Shown: piece after piece, positions 8,498 through 16,466 of the stretch | How the letters are laid out: each line of letters starts with the position of its first letter | How positions within the stretch are numbered: position 1 is the stretch's first letter | Assembly: GCA_965215445.1 (NCBI GenBank) | Contig: CBDCDT010000002.1 | Coordinates: 2,356,001-2,420,000, forward strand | Source: CBDBLK01 sp965215445 | Lineage (GTDB): Bacteria > Bdellovibrionota > Bacteriovoracia > Bacteriovoracales > Bacteriovoracaceae | Length of the DNA: 64,000 nucleotides | Direction: 5' to 3' | Made by a program: the position numbers and the translations under genes | The notes under the pieces: model-generated | What the model saw: only the letters and a program-made list of their open reading frames with translations | Told to the model about the DNA's origin: nothing | Databases searched by the model: none

Positions 8498-9487
8498 ATG
8501 CTGCTGGGGATGCATGCTCTCGACACCCTCGCCCAATCCGAGGCCCTGATCAACGAATACAAGGGCCATTTATTTGAATTCTTGGTGGGGCAGGAACTGG
8601 CCACCCAATTTTCCTGCCAAAACTCTTTCCAAACCCAGTTTAGCACCGGGCGCCGGCGCAAACTGGCAACATTTGAAACCTGGCTGCGCCACAACCGCCC
8701 CCATCTGGTACACCAGCTACCCCTTTTGGCCAAAGAGTGTGCTCAGCATTTGGGCCGCGTGCTGGAAGGCCCCATCCAGCAAGTCGTGATGGTGGGCCAA
8801 TGGGCCAGTGCCGTAGACCGCTCCCCCCTCAAAGAGGCGGATTTGTTTCTGGTCAAGGGCGAGGGCCTGATTCCCGTCAGCCTCAAATTGTGCAAGCGGG
8901 AATCCTTCGTCAACACCAAATCGGCGGGTATCTTTAGTTTTTTTGACAAGTATTTTGCCACCTGCAACGCTCACGCCAGTGCGCACTTGCAGGAATCCCT
9001 GAACCAAACTGTGCGCAAGAGTTTTGCCCAAATGATGGATCAACTCCAGCGCTCTTCTTGGACTGCGGCGAAAGATTCGGAGCTTCCAGGCCAACTCCCT
9101 CTCCCCTGGCAAAAGCTGGTGAGTGCCCACTATCAACGGGTCATCGAGGCCCTGCACAAAGGCGTAAAAAAACTCTCCCAATCGCGCCAAAACTTTGAGC
9201 AGAGTCTGGCCCCCCTGATCGGCATGGGAGAAAACCAAACTGTCCAGGCGGTTTGCTTTCACCGGGGAACGGACAACTACCAACTGGACAGCATCCAAAT
9301 CAAACCGGCGGGAAAGCGGCGTGAACTTTGCTCAAACTTTCAAATCATGGACTATGTTCCCCCCCGTGCCAGCTTTGAAATTCTCCTTCCCAAGCAAATC
9401 TTACAAATCAGGGTCAAGCCCATGAATAAATTTACGGTGATGGGCCTTAAAGTTAATTGCTCGATTAAAAAATGCACTGATGGATAA
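8498..9487 (+). CDS. Putative PD-(D/E)XK nuclease-fold protein
   Basis: 329 residues from ATG 8498. An open frame runs further upstream but overlaps pyrB, so the short start is preferred. The central stretch ADLFLVKGEGLIPVSLK resembles the catalytic core of PD-(D/E)XK nucleases in which D, then a hydrophobic strand ending in x-S/E-x-K, forms the metal site; a conserved-looking helix with a glutamate (EYKGHLFEFLV) lies N-terminal, as expected. No signal peptide. The call rests on motif shape only, so it could be another protein with a similar strand pattern. It shares a divergent promoter region with pyrB and overlaps the next gene by 8 bp (start ATG 9480 inside it), so the two are cotranscribed. 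There is no methylase partner nearby. Confidence 0.5.
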   Translation: MLLGMHALDTLAQSEALINEYKGHLFEFLVGQELATQFSCQNSFQTQFSTGRRRKLATFETWLRHNRPHLVHQLPLLAKECAQHLGRVLEGPIQQVVMVGQWASAVDRSPLKEADLFLVKGEGLIPVSLKLCKRESFVNTKSAGIFSFFDKYFATCNAHASAHLQESLNQTVRKSFAQMMDQLQRSSWTAAKDSELPGQLPLPWQKLVSAHYQRVIEALHKGVKKLSQSRQNFEQSLAPLIGMGENQTVQAVCFHRGTDNYQLDSIQIKPAGKRRELCSNFQIMDYVPPRASFEILLPKQILQIRVKPMNKFTVMGLKVNCSIKKCTDG

Positions 9488-10022
9488 AGGAAAAAGGCAG
9501 GCCTTGTTTTTAGACCGCGACGGTGTCATCAACATCGACCGCGGCTACGTCCACACTCAAGAGCAGTGGGAATGGTGTCCAGGTATCTTTGAACTCCTCA
9601 AATGGGGCCGGCAAAACTACGACTTCATCATCGTGCTCACCAACCAATCGGGAGTGGGCCTGGGCCTCTACCCCGAAAAGAGCGTGCGAGAGCTGCACCA
9701 ATGGGTGGACGAACAACTTCAAGTGCGCAACCTCAAAATCGACGCCTGGTACTTTTGTCCCTTTCATCCCCAAGGAAGTCTTCCGGCCTTTAGGCGCAAA
9801 AGTTTGCAAAGAAAGCCCGCCCCCGGACTGGCGCTGGAGGCGCAAAAAGAGTGGGATTTGGACTTGTCCCGCTCACTGATGATCGGGGACAAAAAAACCG
9901 ACCGCCTGGAAGGCCTGGGCATGGAAACCCTCTTTATTCAGGGGAATTATGATCTTAAAGGGGAATCCTCGGTTTTTTCAAGCCACTTCGAGTTGTTGCG
10001 CTTTCTCTCAAAGCGTGCCTAA
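9480..10022 (+). CDS. HAD-IIIA phosphatase related to heptose-bisphosphatase GmhB
   Basis: 180 residues with the HAD motifs in order: FLDRDGVIN (nucleophile Asp12, Asp14), TNQSGVG (motif II), RKPAPG (motif III lysine), and IGDKKTDRLEG (motif IV). This layout is that of D-glycero-D-manno-heptose 1,7-bisphosphate 7-phosphatase and the HisB N-terminal domain. GmhB removes the C7 phosphate during ADP-heptose synthesis for LPS core. The usual zinc-binding loop is degenerate: FCPFHPQGS keeps the first Cys but has Phe at the His ligand, and the later CxC pair is SLQ. It therefore belongs to a zinc-less variant and the substrate is less certain. The start overlaps the preceding gene by 8 bp. Confidence 0.8.
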   Translation: MDKGKRQALFLDRDGVINIDRGYVHTQEQWEWCPGIFELLKWGRQNYDFIIVLTNQSGVGLGLYPEKSVRELHQWVDEQLQVRNLKIDAWYFCPFHPQGSLPAFRRKSLQRKPAPGLALEAQKEWDLDLSRSLMIGDKKTDRLEGLGMETLFIQGNYDLKGESSVFSSHFELLRFLSKRA

Positions 10023-10044
10023 AATTTCAGTAAAGGATTTTTAA

Positions 10045-11175
10045 ATGAAATTTTGGCCCATCCTGCTTTTCGTCTTTTCCTGCGCACTTAAAGAGCGGGA
10101 AACTTCCCCTCCCGTATCTGCCACTCCCGCGCCGGTCGCTGAAAAAACTGCTGCCGAACCTCAAAAAGGCGACAAAGCGGCCTACCACCAACTGCGGGGA
10201 CTCCCCCTGGCCGACGTCCACCTCCACACCCGCAATTATATCCAAGAAGGTGTGAGTCTCACCAAGACCTACGAAATCCTCTCCAGTCGCGGAGTCCGGC
10301 GGGCGGCGGTTTTCGGTATTCCCCTGCAACAAAGATGGGACATGCACACCGGAGTGGCCCCCGGCTACTATCTCCACGACGACCAGACCTTGTATTACTA
10401 CAGCGCCATCGACGCCATGATCGCCGCCGAATACCAACGCTTGCCGCGCCTGCGCAAAAAAATGTTTGACCCCATGATCGTGGGATTCAACCCCACCGAT
10501 GGCCGTGCCACAGACCACATCCGCAATATGTTGCTGACCTTTCCCGGCGTCTTTAGCGGTATCGGCGAATTTTCCATCAAAAAAGAAGTCGTCTCCAGCA
10601 AAATTGCCGGCGGGGCGGCCAATATTGAAGACCCCGCTCTGGGACGCATTTTGGATTTCGCCGCCGAGGCGGGCCTGGTGGTACTCTTTCACTGCGACCT
10701 GGACGCCATGATCTCCCACAATTCAGAACGGCCGACTTATCTTCAGGCCCTGCGCGACCTGTTCCGCCGCCATTCCAAAACCAGCATTATCTGGGCGCAC
10801 ACCGGACTCGGCCGCTACGTCAAAGCGCGGATTGGGCACACCCGTTGGATGAGTTCCCTGCTCGCCGCCAATCCCAACCTTCACCTCGACATTTCCTGGG
10901 ACGTGGTGGTCGCCGAGCAATTTTTCCGAGGTGACAAACTGGCACCCGAATGGAAAAACTTTTTGCAAAAACACTCGGGGCGCATCCTGTTTGGCTCCGA
11001 CGTGGTGGCCCCCACTTTTGCCAAATACGACAAACTGCTCGCTCTCTACAACCGCATCTGGCGGGAACTCCCCCGGCCAGCGGTGGAAAATATCATCTAC
11101 GGCAACTATGTAAAACTCTTCGACCGCGCCCGCTCGCAGGTGCGCGCCTGGGAAAAGAAAAATCAGGCCCGGTAA
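10045..11175 (+). CDS. Lipoprotein of the amidohydrolase-2 (TIM-barrel) family
   Basis: 376 residues. The N-terminus MKFWPILLFVFSCALK is a lipoprotein signal with Cys13 as the lipidation site, followed by a Ser/Pro/Ala linker (to about residue 48), so the enzyme should sit in the periplasm on a membrane anchor. The catalytic barrel starts at LADVHLHTR (metal-binding HxH), continues with GIGEFSIKK, LVVLFHCDLDAM (His), IIWAHTGLGRY (His) and ILFGSDVV (Asp), the order expected for metal-dependent hydrolases of the amidohydrolase-2 group. The substrate cannot be told from sequence. AAGGA lies 8 bases upstream of ATG 10045. It follows the phosphatase by 22 bp, probably in one transcript. Confidence 0.8.
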   Translation: MKFWPILLFVFSCALKERETSPPVSATPAPVAEKTAAEPQKGDKAAYHQLRGLPLADVHLHTRNYIQEGVSLTKTYEILSSRGVRRAAVFGIPLQQRWDMHTGVAPGYYLHDDQTLYYYSAIDAMIAAEYQRLPRLRKKMFDPMIVGFNPTDGRATDHIRNMLLTFPGVFSGIGEFSIKKEVVSSKIAGGAANIEDPALGRILDFAAEAGLVVLFHCDLDAMISHNSERPTYLQALRDLFRRHSKTSIIWAHTGLGRYVKARIGHTRWMSSLLAANPNLHLDISWDVVVAEQFFRGDKLAPEWKNFLQKHSGRILFGSDVVAPTFAKYDKLLALYNRIWRELPRPAVENIIYGNYVKLFDRARSQVRAWEKKNQAR

Positions 11176-11214
11176 CTGCCAAATCACCTGATATTAAGGA
11201 TTTATCTATCTTGT

Positions 11215-11253
11215 CTTCAAAAAGATGCAAAAAGCATCATTTTGAAGTATAAT
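11215..11253 (+). promoter_or_regulatory. Palindromic operator and -10 box of the toxin-antitoxin operon
   Basis: CTTCAAAAAGATGC (11215-11228) and GCATCATTTTGAAG (11234-11247) form 14-bp inverted arms with one mismatch around an AAAAA centre. TATAAT follows directly at 11248-11253, and an AGGAGG ribosome site lies at 11262-11267. An inverted repeat overlapping the promoter is what ribbon-helix-helix antitoxins bind for autorepression. It could also act as a terminator for the upstream gene, but there is no T-run after it. Confidence 0.6.
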
Positions 11254-11272
11254 GAAAAGATAGGAGGATGCC

Positions 11273-11500
11273 ATGTCAAGACCTAGAACTATCCGCTTTA
11301 AAGAAGAACTCGATTCCGAAGTTGATGAGTACACCAACAAGAATGGGCTTAACCTCAATCAATTGATAAATCTCGCCGTCGCAAAGTTTATTAGTGAACC
11401 CAATACTATTGAACTCATCCCCGCCGATGATGACAAATGGAGCGAGGAAATGAAAAAGGCGTTTGTCAAACACCGAAAGGCGATGGATGAATTGGCCTAG
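11273..11500 (+). CDS. Ribbon-helix-helix type antitoxin
   Basis: 75 residues. The N-terminal MSRPRTIRFKEELDSEVDEY followed by a helix (NLNQLINLAVAKFI) matches the short MetJ/Arc ribbon-helix-helix DNA-binding fold; the C-terminal acidic tail (DDDKWSEEMKKAF) would be the toxin-binding part. Start ATG 11273 has AGGAGG six bases upstream. It ends one base before the ATG of the Doc-family gene, the usual antitoxin-first arrangement. By analogy with Phd/Doc it should neutralise the toxin and repress the operon through the palindrome at 11215-11247. The operon is AT-richer than the flanking genes, consistent with horizontal transfer. Confidence 0.75.
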   Translation: MSRPRTIRFKEELDSEVDEYTNKNGLNLNQLINLAVAKFISEPNTIELIPADDDKWSEEMKKAFVKHRKAMDELA

Positions 11501-11932
11501 ATGAAAATCAAACCTCCAACCGCAGAGCAAGTCATTAAGACCAATGAGTATATTTGCAAACAGCAAGGAAATCCATTTCTTGTTCTCGAAAGGGGAAAAA
11601 TTGAGAGCGCACTCCATACCGCCTTCTACCCCGGCAGCGACCCCTTCTCTACCGGAAATATTGCCAGGATTGCCGGGGCCTTATGTTTTTATCTGGTCAA
11701 AGCTCACGCTTTTCTTGACGGAAATAAGAGGACAGGTGCCCTCACGGCCATAACCTTTATGAGAAATCACGGACAGGATTTAACTTACCCGCAAAACGAA
11801 ACGAACGGCCAATCATCTCTGACTAATACTATTGAACAGTGTTCAACAAGCAAATTAAGCAAAGACGAATTAGTGGAATGGTTTGATCTTCACAAAACGA
11901 AAAACAAAGGCCCGGTAAAAACCGGGCCTTGA
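11501..11932 (+). CDS. doc: Fic/Doc family toxin
   Basis: 143 residues. The core motif HAFLDGNKRTGALTA (about residues 69-83) is the Fic/Doc signature HxFx(D)GNKRxG; Doc proteins with this Lys-containing form phosphorylate EF-Tu and stop translation, whereas canonical Fic proteins AMPylate. The N-terminal IESALHTAFYP and the following helices match the small Doc fold, without the Fic N-terminal domain. Partner antitoxin lies immediately upstream. The last codons overlap a GC-rich hairpin that appears to terminate the opposing gene. Activity and target are inferred from the family. Confidence 0.85.
   Translation: MKIKPPTAEQVIKTNEYICKQQGNPFLVLERGKIESALHTAFYPGSDPFSTGNIARIAGALCFYLVKAHAFLDGNKRTGALTAITFMRNHGQDLTYPQNETNGQSSLTNTIEQCSTSKLSKDELVEWFDLHKTKNKGPVKTGP
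11907..11930 (-). terminator. Rho-independent terminator of the 11957-12967 gene
   Basis: AAGGCCCGGT-AAAA-ACCGGGCCTT is a perfect 10-bp stem. On the minus strand it is followed by TTTGTTTTTCGTTTTG, suitable for termination of the leftward gene that ends 27 bases before. The hairpin lies inside the last codons of the doc gene; on the plus strand it is followed by GAAAAAATC, so it would not terminate doc well. Confidence 0.7.
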
Positions 11933-11956
11933 AAAAATCATCATTGAGATAAGAAA

Positions 11957-12967
11957 TTAAAGAACGGGAGCAGCGGCCTCCAAATCATCGGAAGCGTCGG
12001 CGGGGCCAAGCTCTTCTTCCAAAACCGTGTCGTCGGAAACCTCCAATCCAATGGCCTGGTCAACTTCAAAGTTTTCCAAAACCAACGTACAGGCGGAAGT
12101 CTCATCGCCCCGATGAGTTCTGGCATAAAAGGAATGAGTTCCGGCGGCAATGCCCGAAACGTCAACCTCCATCGACCATCCGCCTTCCGAGGTGGCCGAA
12201 CCCGCTGCTTGAGTACAAGCGGCATCGGTAAAAAGGTCTACCCGGTCGCCGCTCGGAACATCATCAAAAGAGAGTGAAAAGGAGACATTGTCCCCCCACG
12301 CAGAATAGTCATGGCCACTATAAGTCGGTGATGCCAGCGTCGCCTCTCCTGCGGCCGCCCCGTCAGTAGAGTCTTCACCAAAAACGACTCCTGCCTCACC
12401 GTGTTCTTCGGCGTAATCGACCAGCTTGTCCAGGCCCTCGTTACACCAGTAGTAAGCGCCGTAGCTGGCGGGAAGTTGAGTAAACAAACCCCACAGAGCA
12501 CTGGCCATCAATTGTTGTTTGCCCATCACAAAAAATCCTACAGCAGTGTGAATAATGGAGGCCCCCAATCCGCGCGCAATGGCCCCGCCAGGGCCTTCGG
12601 CCCGTTGGTGGGGATCGGCCTCGTCGCGTTCGAGGGATGCTCCGCAGGTCAAGACAGCGTTGCCCACCGCTAAAACCAAAGCACTAAGGCCCATAAAGAC
12701 CTTGCCACCGACTCCGGTCAACTGGACTGAATCGGTATCGAACATTTGCGCATGGGCGATGTCATCCCGGTCGCACTCGCGCAACCCCTCGACAGAAGTG
12801 TTATCCGTCAGTTTGCAACGGGGGGTTTTGTCTTCGTTGAGCAAAACCACAGACGTCTCGGATGCGTCTTCCGCTTTTTTAAAACGGTCCGGCAAATGCG
12901 CCTGGGTTGAAACAAGTGAAGCGAGAGAGAAAAAAGTCAGAGCGGTCTTCCACATTGATGTACCCAT
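11957..12967 (-). CDS. Secreted protein with one C-terminal Ig-like module
   Basis: 336 residues from ATG 12967, chosen because it has AGGAGG five bases upstream and opens a signal peptide (MGTSMWKTALTFFSLASLVSTQA); the longer frame lacks both. Two glycine-rich hydrophobic stretches follow (about 105-125 and 150-175), possibly membrane-associated. The C-terminal ~95 residues (SGHDYSAWGDNVSFSLS through DETSACTLVLENFEV) match the module repeated 22 times in the 2479-residue protein at 45.2 kb: same VDLFTDAAC cysteine, same GTHSFYAR strand, same SAC cysteine. The tail is very acidic. Function unknown; probably cell-surface or periplasmic. A terminator lies just downstream. Confidence 0.75.
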   Translation of the reverse strand: MGTSMWKTALTFFSLASLVSTQAHLPDRFKKAEDASETSVVLLNEDKTPRCKLTDNTSVEGLRECDRDDIAHAQMFDTDSVQLTGVGGKVFMGLSALVLAVGNAVLTCGASLERDEADPHQRAEGPGGAIARGLGASIIHTAVGFFVMGKQQLMASALWGLFTQLPASYGAYYWCNEGLDKLVDYAEEHGEAGVVFGEDSTDGAAAGEATLASPTYSGHDYSAWGDNVSFSLSFDDVPSGDRVDLFTDAACTQAAGSATSEGGWSMEVDVSGIAAGTHSFYARTHRGDETSACTLVLENFEVDQAIGLEVSDDTVLEEELGPADASDDLEAAAPVL

Positions 12968-13040
12968 AAAATCCTCCTCTGGTTGGGCAAAAATTCCACC
13001 ACAAGAGGGTTTCACGCCAAAAGAAAGGCCGTCAAGCCCC

Positions 13041-13262
13041 TCAATGACGTTCTTGGGTAATATACAAGCGAAAAAGTTTGTCTTTAGAGCGCCTGATGGC
13101 AGACTCGCCAAGGTTTCTTTTTTCCAGCAGGAAGCGGTAAAATTCCGGTTCCGTATCGGCAATTTCCAAAATGCTCTTGCCCTCGTGTTCGCCAAAATCG
13201 ACGTAAACCTGATCTTCTTCCAAAATGCCGGTGACGGGACTGACTTCTTGTTGTGCTGCCAT
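13041..13262 (-). CDS. Small protein resembling the ExoX-like C-terminal domain
   Basis: About 73 residues. The core VDFGEHEGKSILEIADTEPE then FYRFLLEKR resembles the short domain found at the C-terminus of some DnaQ/ExoX exonucleases (FGxHKGKxxxE-x(n)-FLxWLL), here as a stand-alone protein. No signal peptide, so cytoplasmic. Two adjacent ATGs (13265 and 13262) are possible; AAGGAGG spaces better to 13262. It lies 73 bases upstream of the Ig-module protein on the same strand and may be cotranscribed. What the isolated domain binds is not known. Confidence 0.6.
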   Translation of the reverse strand: MAAQQEVSPVTGILEEDQVYVDFGEHEGKSILEIADTEPEFYRFLLEKRNLGESAIRRSKDKLFRLYITQERH

Positions 13263-13419
13263 CATTCCCTCCTTAGAATAAATTTGGCCTGGACGCTGGA
13301 AGTATATAAAAAAATTGTGTCAGCTTTTGACGCTTATGACAACACGCTCAACGAGCTTTTTCTTAACAAAAGCTGACTTGAAATTGTGCTGGACTCTCAA
13401 AAGCGAGGTATTGTAAGAA

Positions 13420-13788
13420 ATGCAAATGAAAAGGCCACGTTACTATCTCTATGGCCTGGTGCCGGCCTTGTTTTTGCACGTTATCTTGTGGTGGTGCGGC
13501 CTGCACACCCTCAATCTTTTGACCAGCGCACTGGGTTTTTTGTGGCCCTATGCCATGCGCGCTCCAGGGGTGCCCGAAAGGGTGCAAACGCGCGCCTACC
13601 GCTACAGTTTCCTGCGGCTCTCACGGCGCGTTTTTTGCGCCCTGGAACGCCGCTCCCCCCTCGCCGCAGAACTCTCTTTTCCGCTCCTGATGGGGCTAGG
13701 CCTGGCCTTTTTCACCCCGTTTGCAAACCCCGCCTGGGCCTTGTTGGGACACGCCTGCTGGCAACTTTTTCGCTGGGGGAAAGCGTGA
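13420..13788 (+). CDS. Small membrane protein, unknown function
   Basis: 122 residues with a clear hydrophobic segment at about 10-42 (probably two helices) and another at about 88-112. Basic loops dominate between them (RVQTRAYRYSFLRLSRR), placing the loop on the cytoplasmic side. Not recognised. The stop codon overlaps the GTG start of the Nudix gene (GTGA), so the two are translationally coupled. A TATTGT lies 5 bases before the ATG. First gene of a four-gene operon (membrane protein, Nudix, membrane protein, zinc-ribbon protein). Confidence 0.6.
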   Translation: MQMKRPRYYLYGLVPALFLHVILWWCGLHTLNLLTSALGFLWPYAMRAPGVPERVQTRAYRYSFLRLSRRVFCALERRSPLAAELSFPLLMGLGLAFFTPFANPAWALLGHACWQLFRWGKA

Positions 13789-14237
13789 GTGCCTGTCTTC
13801 CCGTCTCACTGGGATTGATCGTCTCGAACCCATCCCAAACCGGGTTTTGGGTGTGGATGCAAAAGCGCTGGGAACCCGGCCCTTTCTACGATTATTGGGA
13901 ATTTCCAGGGGGCAAGTGGAAAGTGGGCGAGCCACCCGAACGCGCCTGCCGTCGGGAAGTCCACGAAGAGGTGGGTGTCGAAATCGACGTCTGGCATCCG
14001 TTTAAAATTTATCCCTTCACTTATGCCGACCGCCGCCTTTCTTTGCACGCCTATTTGACTTATAAACGTGCGGAACAAGCGTGGCCCAATGAGAATCGGG
14101 AGCGAAAGTGGTGCTGGGTTTCCTTTGCCGATCCGACGCCTGCTTTAAAGGGGAGTCACCTGCCCGCCAACGCCGGTATTGTGCGCGACCTGGCCAGCTA
14201 TATTGAAGAGACGCAATGGAAGACACCGCCAAATTAG
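13785..14237 (+). CDS. Nudix hydrolase
   Basis: 150 residues starting at GTG 13785, overlapping the previous stop. The Nudix box spans about residues 41-63: it opens with GGKWKVGEPP and closes with REVHEEVG, fitting G-x5-E-x7-R-E-x2-E-E-x-G. The layout (short N-terminal strand, box, then WVSFADPTPA) is most like MutT-type 8-oxo-dGTP hydrolases, which clean oxidised nucleotides, but Nudix substrates cannot be read from sequence. The W-rich C-terminal part is compatible with nucleotide binding. It overlaps the next gene by 22 bp. Confidence 0.85.
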   Translation: MSACLPVSLGLIVSNPSQTGFWVWMQKRWEPGPFYDYWEFPGGKWKVGEPPERACRREVHEEVGVEIDVWHPFKIYPFTYADRRLSLHAYLTYKRAEQAWPNENRERKWCWVSFADPTPALKGSHLPANAGIVRDLASYIEETQWKTPPN

Positions 14238-15010
14238 CACAATTTTTTTTCCTCGCTCTAAGTTTGGGGATGGGGCCTTTTCGCCTCTTGGTGGACGTTC
14301 GCCAGACGGGGGCAGGATTGACCAAGTGGATGGCCGCCATTTGTGGAGCGGCGATTTTGGGCGCCGTCCTTTTCGGCATCCTTCGCTCGGGGCCGAACGT
14401 CTCCCCTCCCTATCTGCTGGCCTTTGCCGCCAATGCCGTTTGCTATTTTGCCATTGACGCAAACGCGGAAAGCGCGCCCTCTCTCTCGCTGGCACGCGCC
14501 CACGGGTGGCGCATCTGGAGTGCCAGCGGCCTGTACCATCTGTCCCTCTTGTGGGCCTTGATCGCTTTTTTTAACTTTTCACTCGTCCCCTGCCTGCACG
14601 CCCTCAACTCCACCCTGCTTCTAGGCAGCGTGAGTTTTGCCCTGGTCATGGGACACTGGTATTTGGTCACTCCCAGACTCTCAACCCTGCCCCTGCGGGT
14701 CGCCCTTTACGCCACCTGGTTTTCCCTCGCCATCAAATTGCTGGTGGCGGCGGTGGGAATTTGGAATACAGACCTGGCGGTGGCCCAACCCTCTTCCCGC
14801 ATGGACGCCTTGTTTGAATACGTCGTCTGGGCCATGCGCCTTTTGTGGGGATACGCCGCTGTGGGGGGGCTGAGCTATTTTGCCTTTCGGCTGGTCAAAA
14901 TGCGCTCCCTGCAAAGTGCCACCGGAATTTTTTATAGCATGACCTTCTTTGTCTTTGCCGGTGAGCTTACAGCACTCTATGTTTACCTTCAACGGGGAAT
15001 CTACTTGTGA
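14216..15010 (+). CDS. Polytopic membrane protein, unknown function
   Basis: 264 residues with about seven or eight hydrophobic helices spread over the whole length; short polar loops; a conserved-looking ALVMGHWYLVTP stretch in the middle with a His in a membrane segment. I do not recognise the family; the His-containing helix hints at a haem or metal site but this is speculation. Start ATG 14216 lies inside the end of the Nudix gene, and its stop overlaps the next start (TGATG at 15008-15012), so it is embedded in the operon. Confidence 0.65.
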   Translation: MEDTAKLAQFFFLALSLGMGPFRLLVDVRQTGAGLTKWMAAICGAAILGAVLFGILRSGPNVSPPYLLAFAANAVCYFAIDANAESAPSLSLARAHGWRIWSASGLYHLSLLWALIAFFNFSLVPCLHALNSTLLLGSVSFALVMGHWYLVTPRLSTLPLRVALYATWFSLAIKLLVAAVGIWNTDLAVAQPSSRMDALFEYVVWAMRLLWGYAAVGGLSYFAFRLVKMRSLQSATGIFYSMTFFVFAGELTALYVYLQRGIYL

Positions 15011-15444
15011 TGGAAATTACCTTGACTTGCTCTCATTGCGACTCGGGCGTCCACGTCCTCCCCACCGAAGGGGCCAGCGCAATCACTTGTGAGGTTTGCG
15101 ATGCCTGCCTGCCCTTAAAATTTGACGGGGAACACTTGCAGGGCCGATTAAACCACTGTCCCTCCTGCACGCGCGACGATTTTTACCAGCAAAAAGATTT
15201 CAGTCGCAAGTGGGGGGTGGGCCTTTTTATCGTGGCGGCGATTCTTTCCTTTTGGACTTACGGGATAAGCCTGATTGCGCTCTATTTACTCGACCTGTTC
15301 CTCTTTCAAAAGATCGGCAACATTGCCATTTGCTACCACTGCCAGGCGATCTTTCGGGGAGTCCAAAACCTAGACGAAATTCCCCCCTTCGACCATCAAA
15401 AGCACGATCGCATCCGCTATCCCAAGGCGAAGGCCCAAATCTGA
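15010..15444 (+). CDS. Zinc-ribbon membrane protein, unknown function
   Basis: 144 residues. The N-terminal part has four paired cysteines (TCSHCDSG and CEVCDAC) plus a second pair (HCPSCTRDDFY), forming one or two zinc ribbons; a hydrophobic stretch at about 70-100 is probably two membrane helices; a further CYHC follows near residue 110. Last gene of the operon. ATG 15010 overlaps the upstream stop; a GTG one codon earlier is an alternative. Such zinc-ribbon plus membrane-helix proteins are widespread and mostly uncharacterised. Confidence 0.6.
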   Translation: MEITLTCSHCDSGVHVLPTEGASAITCEVCDACLPLKFDGEHLQGRLNHCPSCTRDDFYQQKDFSRKWGVGLFIVAAILSFWTYGISLIALYLLDLFLFQKIGNIAICYHCQAIFRGVQNLDEIPPFDHQKHDRIRYPKAKAQI

Positions 15445-15459
15445 ATTTGAGAGAATAAT

Positions 15460-16260
15460 TTAAATCGCTTGTTCGCCCACAAGTTTTTGGAGTTCATTAT
15501 TTTCGGATATAAGACCATCGGGCATGACAACATCCTTAAGGGATGAGTCGGATAAAACGGCGTAGGCAATATCCGAATCCAAGCTAATCACAAATTGAAA
15601 TTTGCTGGCCTGTAATGCGTTCAATATCATGGCATCTGAAAAGCCCACACATGTCGTAGCACAAATATCAATAGCACTTTCCCATGTAATTTTTTGAGAA
15701 AATAAATGCCTTTGTTCATCCTTATAAATGGAAAGATATTTCACATTGAGTTTTTGCAAACTTTGATATTCTTCATAAAGTTTGGGAAAAAGAAAGGTAT
15801 TACATAATGAGTTCCACATATCAAGGCCTTTGCTTCCTGAACTGCAAAATTTTTCTCGAATATTTTTGATCTCTCGGTCATAAAATACGGGGTCTGCTCC
15901 CTGGGTTATCTCTCGTTGTTTCAGTTTCTGAGAGTAGTAGCGGATTGTCTGTCTTTTTTTATTTGATAGATTGGCCTTTGAAAATTCATCGACGGAATCT
16001 CGCAAATCCTCTGTCATTAAAAGGCGTCTGTGAAATTCTAAAAACTCAGCAGTTGTGTTAACCGTAGTAAAACAGGGTATATTTTTAGAGTAAATTTGCC
16101 TTCTAAGAAATTCAAAAATACGCGCATGGAATTTCTTGGGAGGATAACTCAAAGCAATGATTACGTTGGCATCCAGAATCGTTCCAGGCATTGGCCCTTT
16201 TCGATTCTGGAGGCCAGTGTAGTAATCTTCAAACTCTGAGAATCTAACCACTCTTCCCAT
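15460..16260 (-). CDS. PIN-domain protein, probable toxin
   Basis: 266 residues, longer than a minimal VapC (~130). PIN-domain acidic residues are recognisable: ILDANVIIAL near residue 28 (first Asp), TTVNTTAEFLEF near 64 (Glu), then FSDAMILNAL and FVISLDSDIAYA near 215-235 (two further Asp). PIN toxins are Mg-dependent RNases. The insert between the second and third motifs (about residues 80-195) is unusual in length and not recognised. It shares one base with the stop of the small acidic protein upstream (TAATG), the typical antitoxin-toxin coupling. AT-richer than its neighbours. Confidence 0.7.
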   Translation of the reverse strand: MGRVVRFSEFEDYYTGLQNRKGPMPGTILDANVIIALSYPPKKFHARIFEFLRRQIYSKNIPCFTTVNTTAEFLEFHRRLLMTEDLRDSVDEFSKANLSNKKRQTIRYYSQKLKQREITQGADPVFYDREIKNIREKFCSSGSKGLDMWNSLCNTFLFPKLYEEYQSLQKLNVKYLSIYKDEQRHLFSQKITWESAIDICATTCVGFSDAMILNALQASKFQFVISLDSDIAYAVLSDSSLKDVVMPDGLISENNELQKLVGEQAI

Positions 16261-16466
16261 TATAAGCGTTGCTCTTCAAGCGAATGGGCAGGGCCACCGT
16301 GAGCAATTTGGGATTCATCAGCAGTCACTTCCTCTTCCTCCTCACACTCACTTTCATCTATCATTTCGTTGATCCTTCTGACTTTTTCTTTGTCCAGAGG
16401 ACGCTTTCTAATTTCTTCCATTTCTTCAACGAACACCTCAAAGGGACTCTTTTCTTTCTTTGCCAT
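16260..16466 (-). CDS. Small acidic protein, probable antitoxin of the PIN gene
   Basis: 68 residues, very acidic in the middle (ECEEEEEVTADE). A basic N-terminus (MAKKEKSP) and a helical region (VFVEEMEEIRKRPL) do not fit a clear DNA-binding family, so the antitoxin role is inferred from size, position and coupling to the PIN gene only. Start ATG 16466 has GGAGG eight bases upstream. Confidence 0.55.
   Translation of the reverse strand: MAKKEKSPFEVFVEEMEEIRKRPLDKEKVRRINEMIDESECEEEEEVTADESQIAHGGPAHSLEEQRL

Noticed and set aside
11907..11930. Terminator of the Doc toxin gene
   Set aside because: On the plus strand no T-run follows; the minus side fits instead.
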